Source of the DNA: an uncultured Chloroflexota bacterium
GTDB taxonomy: Bacteria > Chloroflexota > Anaerolineae > Anaerolineales > Anaerolineaceae
Direction of reading: 5' to 3'
Length of the DNA: 7,157 nucleotides
Assembly: GCA_902795255.1 (NCBI GenBank)
Contig: CADBKS010000158.1
Coordinates: forward strand, 1 to 7,157
In this document: positions 1 through 6,246 of the stretch, one piece after another
How positions within the stretch are numbered: the stretch's first letter is position 1
How the letters are laid out: each line of letters begins with the position of its first letter
Notes under the pieces: model-generated
The model's input: the letters and a program-made list of their open reading frames with translations, nothing else
What the model was told of the DNA's origin: nothing
Databases searched by the model: none
Program-made: the position numbers and the translations under genes

Positions 1-1802
1 GCAGCGCCGCAGATGAGAATATTGCCGGGGCAAAAGAGACACATGAATTCCCGGCACTTTCCCTGGCCAAAACCAAGAAGGTCGAAGAACTGCAGGCCTG
101 GGCGGGGAACCTCCCGGTGTGGCTTTCATGGAAGCTTGACGGGCTCACACTGGTCCTGACCTATGACGGGGGCCGTCTGGTGAAGATCCTGACCCGCGGG
201 AACGGAACGGTCGGGACCAATATCACTTTTATGAAAGAAGCCATTGCCGGTTTCCCGCTTTCGATCCCTTACACGGGCCATATGGTGGTCCGCGGTGAAG
301 CGGCGATCACCTATCCGGATTTTGAAAAGATCAACGCGGCGATCTCCGACCCGCTTGAAAAATATGCCAATCCGCGGAATCTGGCTTCGGGCACGCTGGG
401 CCTGGACGAAAAACGGCTCGAGGATGTAAAAAATCGTCATATCCGTTTTCATGCTTTCACACTGGTCCATATTGATGACGATATCCGGTCCTGGGGCAGC
501 CGCATGCAGTATCTGGATGACCTGGGATTCACCACGGTCGAACGGGAACTGACGGACGCGGCCGGGCTGCCGGATGCGGTCGCAAGGTGGACAAAAACGG
601 TCGAGGACGGAAAAATGGAGATCCCGGTAGACGGACTTGTGATCTGCTATGACGATACGGTTTACGCTTCGGGTGGAAATGTGACCGGCCATCACGCGGT
701 GCGTGCCGGATATGCTTTCAAATGGCAGGATGAGACGGCCCGGACTGTGCTGCGGGAAGTCGAGTGGTCCTGCGGTGTCACGACGATCACGCCTGTGGCG
801 GTTTTTGATCCGGTGCAGCTGGAAGGTACGACCGTCTCACGGGCTTCTCTGGTGAATCTCAGTGAGATGGACCGTCTCGGGATCGGTGAAAACGGAAAGA
901 CCGAGATCGAGGTCATCAAGGCCAATAAGATCATCCCGAAGGTCGTGGCTGTCGTGCGGGCGGAGGGAAAATATGAACCGCCGGCACATTGCCCCGCCTG
1001 CGGCGCGGATACGGTCGTTTCGGAAGGGGCAAACGGCGCGCGGACGCTTGGCTGTACCAATCTCGCCTGCCCTGCCAAAAACCTGAAAAAATATGAGCGC
1101 TTTGTCAGCAAGAACGGCATGGATATCGACGGGCTTTCGATCGAATCCCTGCGCGATTTTGTCGCGGCCGGGTTTATCCATTCCTTTGCGGATATCTTCA
1201 AACTGGAGCGGTATGCCGCGGAGATCCGGACCATGGAAGGATACGGGCAGAAAAGCAGCGATAACCTGATGGCTGCCATCGAACGGTCGCGGACCGGTAC
1301 GGATGCCCCGCATTTCCTGACTGCGCTCTGCATTCCGCAGATTGGTCTTGATGCCGCGAAGCGTCTGGTCGGCGCTTACGGCTGGCCGGGGTTTACGGAT
1401 GCGCTTGCGGCCCGGACAAGTTTTGCGGAGGTCGACGGGATCGGTCCGGAACGTTCCGGTGCGGTGTATGACTGGTATGATGATCCGGACAATCGGAAAA
1501 CTTTCGACGAACTGCTCGGACTCCTGCAGATCCCGTCCGTTGAACCGGCCGGTGAGGCTGCGGGGACCTGTGCCGGCATGACGTTTGTCATCACCGGCGA
1601 TGTTCATCAGTTCAAAAACCGTGACGCCTTCAAGGCTTATGTCGAAGCCAATGGCGGAAAAGTTGCCGGCAGCGTTTCAAAAAAGACGGATTTTCTGGTC
1701 AATAATGACGCTGCTTCGGCTTCATCGAAAAATAAAAAGGCCGCAGAGCTCGGCATTCCGGTCATCACCGAAGATGAGTTTGTTTCCCGTTTCGGAAAAT
1801 GA
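1..1802 (+). CDS. ligA: NAD+-dependent DNA ligase LigA, 5'-truncated by the window edge
   Basis: Seals nicks in duplex DNA using NAD+ during replication and repair, in the cytoplasm. The frame is open from base 3 with no usable start. The GTG at 117 is only 15 bases before the catalytic lysine, so the true start lies upstream and roughly 70 residues of domain Ia are missing. About 599 residues are visible. Nucleotidyltransferase motifs: KLDG with the AMP-accepting Lys at 132-134; TRGNG at 192-206 (TRGDG in most LigA); RGEA with Glu at 297-299; NPRN from 369; DGLVI at 630-644; motif V Lys at 720-722. An OB-fold follows, then a C4 zinc finger (Cys codons at 990, 999, 1053, 1068), helix-hairpin-helix repeats and a C-terminal BRCT domain from about 1575. 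All catalytic residues seen are intact. The sequence is divergent from E. coli LigA (KWQDE where KFPA is usual, KANKIIPKV where RAGDVIPKV is usual), matching a sub-type I recall from Clostridia. It could be the sole ligase or a second paralogue. Confidence 0.95.
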   Translation, partial: SAADENIAGAKETHEFPALSLAKTKKVEELQAWAGNLPVWLSWKLDGLTLVLTYDGGRLVKILTRGNGTVGTNITFMKEAIAGFPLSIPYTGHMVVRGEAAITYPDFEKINAAISDPLEKYANPRNLASGTLGLDEKRLEDVKNRHIRFHAFTLVHIDDDIRSWGSRMQYLDDLGFTTVERELTDAAGLPDAVARWTKTVEDGKMEIPVDGLVICYDDTVYASGGNVTGHHAVRAGYAFKWQDETARTVLREVEWSCGVTTITPVAVFDPVQLEGTTVSRASLVNLSEMDRLGIGENGKTEIEVIKANKIIPKVVAVVRAEGKYEPPAHCPACGADTVVSEGANGARTLGCTNLACPAKNLKKYERFVSKNGMDIDGLSIESLRDFVAAGFIHSFADIFKLERYAAEIRTMEGYGQKSSDNLMAAIERSRTGTDAPHFLTALCIPQIGLDAAKRLVGAYGWPGFTDALAARTSFAEVDGIGPERSGAVYDWYDDPDNRKTFDELLGLLQIPSVEPAGEAAGTCAGMTFVITGDVHQFKNRDAFKAYVEANGGKVAGSVSKKTDFLVNNDAASASSKNKKAAELGIPVITEDEFVSRFGK

Positions 1803-1834
1803 CAGTCCTGCGCAGGGACGCTGCGGGATCCCTG

Positions 1835-1867
1835 AAAAAAGCAGCCCGGCTTTTTATGCCGGGCCGC
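1835..1867 (-). terminator. Terminator-like hairpin oriented on the minus strand, downstream of ligA
   Basis: GCCCGGC (1844-1850) pairs perfectly with GCCGGGC (1858-1864) around a 7-base loop. Read on the minus strand, the hairpin is followed after three bases by six T (complement of A 1835-1840), the form of an intrinsic terminator. On the plus strand no T-run follows, so it is a poor terminator for ligA. It may block antisense transcription into ligA. An alternative pairing exists on the plus strand: AGCAGCC (1840-1846) with GGCTGCT (1883-1889). Confidence 0.5.
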
Positions 1868-1888
1868 GGTCTGTACGCACCAGGCTGC

Positions 1889-1897
1889 TGTTATAAT
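1889..1897 (+). promoter_or_regulatory. Extended -10 promoter for the sensor-phosphatase gene
   Basis: TGTTATAAT at 1889-1897 is a perfect extended -10 (TG, one base, TATAAT). No convincing -35 lies 16-18 bases upstream (around 1868-1875), which fits an extended -10 promoter. The expected start near 1904 would leave a leader of about 40 bases before the ATG at 1946. It is supported by motif only. Confidence 0.5.
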
Positions 1898-1906
1898 TAA
1901 TTCCGG

Positions 1907-1928
1907 CCGGATACGGATCCGGTTTTTT
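1907..1928 (+). terminator. Short hairpin plus T6 between ligA and the next gene
   Basis: CCGGAT (1907-1912) pairs with ATCCGG (1917-1922) around an ACGG tetraloop and is followed directly by six T (1923-1928). Two G-T pairs (1906/1923, 1905/1924) could extend it. It is the only plus-strand terminator-shaped element after ligA, so it may end the ligA transcript. It also sits immediately after the predicted start of the next gene's promoter and just before that gene's ribosome site, so attenuation is possible. The six-pair stem is short, so its strength is uncertain. Confidence 0.5.
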
Positions 1929-1945
1929 CCCGGAGGGTTTGATCT

Positions 1946-4414
1946 ATGCTGGATATGATCCTGAAAATGTCGCTTGTCACGATCCTGTATATCGTGCTGA
2001 CGGTTGTACTCTGGATAAAATGCAGGGGACGGAATTTGTCCGCACCGGCAGTTGCCGGGATCGGCATTCTTTACGGGATCTGCTCGGTTCTGTCCACTCA
2101 TTTCGCGGTGGATTATGAGCATATGCTCCTGAACGTCCGTGATATCGGGCCGCTGGCGGCAGGGCTTTTCTTTCACCCGGTTTCAGGCCTGATCGCCGGG
2201 CTGATCGGCGGGGTCGAGCGGTTTATTGCGGGAACATACTGGGGGATCGGATCGTATACGCGGATCGCCTGCAGTGTTTCGACCTGTCTTGCGGGCGTGC
2301 TGTCCGTTATCCTGAGCGTTTTTGTCCTGAAACGGAGAAAACCCTCTCCGTCATATGCCTTTATTCTCGGCGCTGCCATGGAAGTCTTCCACATGTATGT
2401 CGTCCTGATCACACACAGGGACGACATGAAGATGGCTTACTATGTGGTGAAGGCCTGCTCCGCCCCGATGATCCTTTTTACGGCTGTCGGACTGTCTGTA
2501 TCTTCCGGCCTGCTTCATGTGATCTCCGGTGAATGGCTGAATCCGTTCGGAAAAGATATATCGGAAAAACAGCGTCTGGCGGAGCGCTTCCAGTTCTGGA
2601 TGTTTGTTGTCCTCGCGGTGATCGTTATTTTCAATACCCTGTTCACGTATTCGATCCAGAGCCAGACTGCGTTTCAGAACGCGCAGGAGCAGATGGAAGC
2701 CGGGGCGCAGAACCTTCGGGCCGTTTACCGGAAGGTCCTCTCGGCAGGTCTGGATACGGAAACGCTTTATTATACGGGAGGCAGCGGCACGTTTGACATT
2801 ATTAAGGCAAGCGGTGCGGTCCTGGAAGGAAACCACAAAAATTTTTCCCTGCCCCGGGATATTCTGGACACGATCCGTACAAATCCGGACGGACATTTCT
2901 TTAATGCGGTCATTTTCAATACGGAATCCCTCTGCAGGACGGACACGCTGGAGGATGGCTCCGTTCTCCTGATCATGATGCCGCTCAGTGAGGTGTATGA
3001 GGGCCGGGATATTGATACGCTTGAGACGGCATATGCGGATATTTTGCTGATCCTGACCGTGTATATCATGATCTCCCTGATGGTGCAGCGGATCGTTGTC
3101 GACAGGCTTGACCGCGTGAACGCGGCGCTGAACAGGATCACGGACGGGGATCTGGATCAGTCCGTCGATGTGCGGGATACAGCCGAATTCGTTTTGCTAT
3201 CCGATGAGATCAACCGGATGGTAGCTTCCCTGAAAGGCTATATCGCTGCTGCGGAGAACCGGTTTGAAGAGGAACTGCGGCTTGCCCGGGTGATCCAGGA
3301 GTCGGCCCTGCCGAAAAACTGCAGCTTCCCGAGAAATGATTTTGAGATCGCCATGATCATCGATCCGGCCAGAGAGGTCGGCGGTGATTTTTATGACTTC
3401 TTCTTTGTCGGTCCGGATCAGCTGGCCCTGGTCATTGCGGATGTTTCGGGGAAGGGGATCCCGGCGTCTCTGTTCATGATGCGCAGCAAAACGATGATCC
3501 GTTCCCAGGCGGAAGAGGGCAAAAGCCCGTCGGAAATCTTTGCGGCGGTGAATGATATGCTCTGCGAGGGGAATGATGCGGAGATGTTCGTGACGGTCTG
3601 GATCGGCATTATCGACCTGAAGACCGGCCTGATGCGGTGCGCGAATGCGGGACATGAATATCCCGCCCTGATGCGGGCCGGTGAAGATTTTGAGATGTAC
3701 CGGGATAAACATTCTCTCGTGCTGGCAGCGATGCCCGGTGTCCGTTCGAAGGAATATGAGCTGCAGCTGCATCCGGGAGATAAACTTTTCGTCTATACGG
3801 ACGGAGTCCCGGAAGCGGTGGATCCGAAAAATGAACTGTACGGTGAGGACCGCCTGATCGCAGCGCTGAACCGGGCTGCTTCCCTGCCGATGGATCAGAT
3901 CCTGTCAGCGGTGCAGAGTGATCTGACGGCTTTTGTCGGGACGGCGGATCAGTTCGATGATATCACCATGCTTGGCTTCTGTTACAAAGGGCCGGAGCCG
4001 GATGCTGATACGATCCGGGTCGGGGCGGCTGTTGAAAACCTGCCGGAGGTGCTTGCCTTTGCAGGCTCGCATCTTGAGAAGACATCGTGTTCCCCGAAGA
4101 TCCGGATGCAGATCGATATCGCCGTTGAGGAGCTTTTTGTCAATATTGCCCGCTATGCTTATGGCCCGGAAGGCGGAGATGTAAAGGTCACACTCTGGAT
4201 CGACAAAGATCCGGAGTCGCTGCGCCTTGAATTCCGTGACAGCGGCAAACCGTTCGATCCAACGGAAAGGGAGGCCCCGGATGTGACGCTTTCCGCTGAG
4301 GACCGGAAAATCGGCGGGCTCGGTATTTTTATGGCGCGGAAATATATGGATGATATGTACTACAGGCGGGAGGACGGGGAAAATATCCTGACCATCCGGA
4401 GAAAGCTTTCCTGA
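1946..4414 (+). CDS. 5TMR-LYT membrane sensor with SpoIIE/RsbU-type PP2C phosphatase and RsbW-like ATPase domain
   Basis: Membrane signalling protein of 822 residues, probably acting on a partner-switching (STAS/anti-sigma) pathway. Residues 1-195 form a LytS-like 5TM bundle with the family NxR..P motif (NVRDIGP, 63-69) and a GLIAGLIGG turn. A further helix (about 217-236), an extracytoplasmic segment (about 237-363) and a last helix (about 364-384) follow. Next come a HAMP-like linker (about 380-432), a helical stretch, and a PP2C/SpoIIE domain (about 465-682) with metal-binding Asp in GGDFYD (481), ADVSGKG (499), YTDG (619) and DDITML (671-672). The C-terminal HATPase_c domain (about 690-822) has an N box with E729 and N733, a G1 box DSGKPFDP (765-772) and a G2 box GGLG (790-793). 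GGAGGG at 1932-1937, eight bases before the ATG, supports the start. All key residues are present, so both activities look possible. No STAS or sigma gene lies nearby. Confidence 0.93.
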   Translation: MLDMILKMSLVTILYIVLTVVLWIKCRGRNLSAPAVAGIGILYGICSVLSTHFAVDYEHMLLNVRDIGPLAAGLFFHPVSGLIAGLIGGVERFIAGTYWGIGSYTRIACSVSTCLAGVLSVILSVFVLKRRKPSPSYAFILGAAMEVFHMYVVLITHRDDMKMAYYVVKACSAPMILFTAVGLSVSSGLLHVISGEWLNPFGKDISEKQRLAERFQFWMFVVLAVIVIFNTLFTYSIQSQTAFQNAQEQMEAGAQNLRAVYRKVLSAGLDTETLYYTGGSGTFDIIKASGAVLEGNHKNFSLPRDILDTIRTNPDGHFFNAVIFNTESLCRTDTLEDGSVLLIMMPLSEVYEGRDIDTLETAYADILLILTVYIMISLMVQRIVVDRLDRVNAALNRITDGDLDQSVDVRDTAEFVLLSDEINRMVASLKGYIAAAENRFEEELRLARVIQESALPKNCSFPRNDFEIAMIIDPAREVGGDFYDFFFVGPDQLALVIADVSGKGIPASLFMMRSKTMIRSQAEEGKSPSEIFAAVNDMLCEGNDAEMFVTVWIGIIDLKTGLMRCANAGHEYPALMRAGEDFEMYRDKHSLVLAAMPGVRSKEYELQLHPGDKLFVYTDGVPEAVDPKNELYGEDRLIAALNRAASLPMDQILSAVQSDLTAFVGTADQFDDITMLGFCYKGPEPDADTIRVGAAVENLPEVLAFAGSHLEKTSCSPKIRMQIDIAVEELFVNIARYAYGPEGGDVKVTLWIDKDPESLRLEFRDSGKPFDPTEREAPDVTLSAEDRKIGGLGIFMARKYMDDMYYRREDGENILTIRRKLS

Positions 4415-4448
4415 AAAAAAGGAGCCGTTCACTCGAACGGCCCCTTTT
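4414..4448. terminator. Bidirectional terminator between convergent genes
   Basis: GCCGTTC (4424-4430) pairs with GAACGGC (4435-4441) around an ACTC loop. After one mismatch the pairing continues with GG/CC and A/T pairs. A run of seven A (4414-4420) on one side and TTTT (4445-4448) on the other give a T-rich tail in both directions. It ends the sensor-phosphatase gene on the plus strand and, with the longer T7 tail, the MucBP-like gene on the minus strand. Confidence 0.88.
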
Positions 4449-4453
4449 CGGTT

Positions 4454-5017
4454 TTATTGAAATCTTGCGTTGCCGCTGACAAAGAAGACCGTCAGCTCAA
4501 CGTCGCGTCCCGGCATTTCTCCTGAAACTTCATCCCTGACCGCTCTGTAACCGGCGACGTAAGGCGAACGGATCCGGTATTCACTGCCGAAGGTTTCCTG
4601 AGACTGATAGTCCGGCGCGGCCGGTCTGCCGTCCAGCAGACGGTAATGGACCGTCAGCGTATAGGTCTGCAGATGATAATAAACGGTCATCTCCAGGTCT
4701 TCTTTAAGGACGCCGGTCAGCCGGCGGGTGTCCGGTGCGTACCCTTCGATCACCGGCGATGCGATATTAAAGTAAAACCCCGGCCAGTTCCGGTATTTGC
4801 CAATGAGAAAGGGTTCTTCTTCATCGTCGATCTGATAGCTGATATTCAGTTTGATACGCGGGTCGTTCTCCTCTTCTTCTTCCGTATCGGAAACTTTTTC
4901 CGCAGTCCCGGGATCATTGATGTCAAAAGTGACCGGCGGCGTGTCCTGCGCGTGTGCGGCAGAAAGGCCGGTCAGAAACACCAGAAAAGCCAGCAATATC
5001 CCAATCGTTTTATTCAT
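4454..5017 (-). CDS. Small secreted protein with two MucBP-like repeats
   Basis: The 187-residue product begins with a signal peptide: MNK, a hydrophobic core at residues 5-19, and a likely signal peptidase I cut after AHA (residue 23). A short acidic, probably disordered stretch follows (about 45-53, rich in Glu). Two related beta-type repeats come next, about residues 56-115 and 118-180. Each carries the pattern F/Y.I.SP.(I/V).GY followed by a hydrophobic strand with TV.Y or TVFF, and the second is introduced by a TVHYRLLDG strand. This pattern is that of MucBP-type modules found in Gram-positive surface proteins. No LPXTG motif, C-terminal anchor helix or lipobox is present, so it is probably released or held non-covalently. 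The start is supported by GGAG (5023-5026 on the minus strand), five bases before the ATG. It is divergent from the ABC operon and convergent with the phosphatase gene. Mucin binding is not demonstrated by this sequence, and the fold assignment rests on the repeat pattern alone. Confidence 0.75.
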   Translation of the reverse strand: MNKTIGILLAFLVFLTGLSAAHAQDTPPVTFDINDPGTAEKVSDTEEEEENDPRIKLNISYQIDDEEEPFLIGKYRNWPGFYFNIASPVIEGYAPDTRRLTGVLKEDLEMTVYYHLQTYTLTVHYRLLDGRPAAPDYQSQETFGSEYRIRSPYVAGYRAVRDEVSGEMPGRDVELTVFFVSGNARFQ

Positions 5018-5045
5018 AAGAGCTCCGGTTTTTTCAGTAATGCCG

Positions 5046-5076
5046 GTCCTTTCCGGTCCCTGCGGCCGGAAAGGAC
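5046..5076. repeat. 11-bp perfect inverted repeat in the leader of the MucBP-like gene
   Basis: GTCCTTTCCGG (5046-5056) and CCGGAAAGGAC (5066-5076) are perfect inverted copies separated by nine bases. Neither strand has a T-run after it, so it is not a standard terminator. It starts about 29 bases before the minus-strand ATG at 5017, just upstream of the ribosome site. It could be an RNA stem controlling translation or mRNA stability, or a protein-binding site. Confidence 0.7.
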
Positions 5077-5250
5077 GCTCAGCGCGGCGGGGACGGTTCC
5101 CGAAATTTTCCTGAAGGGGACCTCGCCTGCCGCTGCTGTCATATTCATATTTTATTATTGTAAATCAAAATGCCCCGGTTCTTTCGTTATAATTATTGAT
5201 ATCACTGTCAGGAAAACTTTCTGCCCGGCTGCCGTAAACCGGGATTTTTG

Positions 5251-5299
5251 GTTTTGTTGACAGAAACAGTTAGCCGCATTATACTGTTTGCGACAAAAC
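5251..5299. promoter_or_regulatory. Nested inverted repeats around the ABC operon promoter (candidate operator)
   Basis: Inner arms AAACAGT (5264-5270) and ACTGTTT (5283-5289) are perfect inverted copies. Outer arms GTTTTGT (5251-5257) and ACAAAAC (5293-5299) are also perfect. The gap between outer and inner arm is six bases on the left and three on the right, so the two dyads share nearly the same centre, about 5275-5277. The outer left arm reaches the -35 and the inner right arm overlaps the -10, the expected place for a repressor site. No regulator gene is in the window. Confidence 0.5.
5257..5285 (+). promoter_or_regulatory. Sigma-A-type promoter of the ABC operon
   Basis: A perfect -35 TTGACA (5257-5262) and a -10 TATACT (5280-5285, one mismatch to TATAAT) are separated by 17 bases, the optimal spacing. 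Transcription should start near 5291-5293, leaving a leader of about 43 bases. The leader contains a weak hairpin (CCCTT 5302-5306 with AAGGG 5312-5316) and a strong ribosome site, GGAG at 5324-5327, seven bases before the ATG. Together these predict high expression of the binding protein. Confidence 0.85.
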
Positions 5300-5334
5300 A
5301 CCCCTTTTAAAAAGGGCTGTAAAGGAGAACTTTT

Positions 5335-6246
5335 ATGAAAAAATTATTTGTTCTGGTTTTAGCCGCCGTGATGATGCTGGGGATCATTCTGCCGGTCTCT
5401 GCGGACGGTTTTAAAGTCTCTGCTCCGAGCGGTGCTCCCGCACTTGCGCTGGCCGTGATGGCTGCGGAAGATCCGGATTCCTACACTTTTGTCGCGGCCG
5501 ATACCATTGCCGCGGAATTCGCAAATGCTTCTGCCGATTTCATTATCGCGCCGATTAATGCCGGTGCGAAGCTCTATAAAGCCGGTAAATCCGCTTATCA
5601 GCTTGCTGCAGTCGTGACCTGGGGCAATCTCTACATTGCTTCCCAGAAAGCGGATTTCAAGCTTGAGGACATCAATGGCGCGGAGATCACCCTTTTCGGT
5701 GAAAACACGATCAACGCTTCGGTCGTCCTTTACGCACTGGCTGAAAACGGGATCACGCCGGCAAATGTTGCCTATCTCGCCGGTGCCGCCAACACCCAGA
5801 GCCTGCTGCTGACCGATGCGGACGCCATTGTTGTCACTGCCGAACCGGCGCTGACCGCCGCGAAGATCAAGAATGAAGCGATCACCGCTTATTCAGTCAA
5901 TGATCTTTATAAGAACGCGACCGGTTTTGACGGGTACACCCAGGCCGGGCTTTTTGTCAAACCCGAAACCGCTGAAGCCGATCCGGAAGGCGTCGCTGCG
6001 TTCCTGACCGCTGCTGCGGAAGCTGCCGGCAAGTGCACCGATGATGTGGAAGCCGTTTCCGAAGCTGCTGTTGCACTGGAGATCCTGCCGAATCCGAAGG
6101 TCGCGATGAGCGCCATTCCGAACTGCGCGATCCGCTGGATGAGTGCTTGGGAAGCAAAAGAACAGGTCGAAACCACTGCGAACGTGGATCTGACCCAGTT
6201 CGGCGGTTCTGTCCCTGCTGACGAATTTTACTATGGGGCGGAATAA
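5335..6246 (+). CDS. ABC transporter substrate-binding protein, NitT/TauT-like (NMT1/SsuA fold)
   Basis: Extracytoplasmic solute receptor of 303 residues that would deliver a small organic ligand to the permease encoded next. Residues 1-23 are a signal peptide (MKKL, hydrophobic core, likely cut after VSA). The mature part opens with a beta strand and an APSGAPALALA ligand-loop motif (residues 30-40), then the pattern ADFIIAPINAGAKLY (67-81) and WGNLYI (96-101). The C-terminal AIPNCAI (260-266) and GGSVPADEFYY (290-300) match a widespread Clostridia family of annotated ABC binding proteins, recalled from memory. No lipobox cysteine is present, which is odd for a Gram-positive binding protein. 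The only cysteines are C234 and C264. Alanine is very abundant, 66 of 303 residues. The ATG is fixed by AAAGGAGA (5321-5328). The last 14 bases overlap the permease start. The ligand cannot be predicted; the wider superfamily takes nitrate, taurine, alkanesulphonates and thiamine precursors. Confidence 0.88.
   Translation: MKKLFVLVLAAVMMLGIILPVSADGFKVSAPSGAPALALAVMAAEDPDSYTFVAADTIAAEFANASADFIIAPINAGAKLYKAGKSAYQLAAVVTWGNLYIASQKADFKLEDINGAEITLFGENTINASVVLYALAENGITPANVAYLAGAANTQSLLLTDADAIVVTAEPALTAAKIKNEAITAYSVNDLYKNATGFDGYTQAGLFVKPETAEADPEGVAAFLTAAAEAAGKCTDDVEAVSEAAVALEILPNPKVAMSAIPNCAIRWMSAWEAKEQVETTANVDLTQFGGSVPADEFYYGAE

Larger units (their letters stand above)
5018..5334. other. Divergent intergenic region of 317 bases
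   Basis: Lies between the minus-strand MucBP-like gene and the plus-strand ABC operon. It contains the 11-bp inverted repeat and the promoter with dyad listed separately. Around 5130-5215 it is AT-rich relative to its surroundings and probably holds the promoter of the minus-strand gene. The best minus-strand pair I see is TTTACA (5159-5164) and TATGAC (5138-5143) with only a 15-base spacer, so it is weak. Near 5224-5249 a 5-bp stem (CCCGG/CCGGG) precedes ATTTTT, but nothing upstream needs it as a terminator. I see no open frame here that looks coding. Confidence 0.6.

Noticed and set aside
117..119. GTG at 117 as the start of ligA
   Set aside because: The frame continues upstream with family-like residues (HEFPALSLAKTKK), and starting at 117 would remove most of the region before the catalytic lysine.
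126..695. Long minus-strand open frame (189 codons) opposite ligA
   Set aside because: It lies wholly antisense to conserved ligase motifs, has no ribosome site, and its predicted protein resembles no family I know; it follows from GC-rich codon structure.
837..1607. Minus-strand open frame of 256 codons opposite ligA
   Set aside because: It is antisense to the zinc finger, helix-hairpin-helix and BRCT-start coding region, with an Arg/Pro-rich composition typical of shadow frames.
5188..5193. TATAAT as a second promoter for the ABC operon
   Set aside because: No -35 is found at proper spacing (the nearest TTGTAA at 5158-5163 is 24 bases away), and a much better promoter lies downstream.
5224..5249. 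Plus-strand terminator (CCCGG/CCGGG stem plus ATTTTT)
   Set aside because: The stem is only five pairs with a ten-base loop, and no plus-strand gene lies upstream in the intergenic region to be terminated.
4646..5260. Plus-strand open frame of 204 codons opposite the MucBP-like gene
   Set aside because: The minus-strand frame has a signal peptide, repeats, a ribosome site and a terminator; the plus-strand frame has none and runs through the intergenic dyad and promoter.
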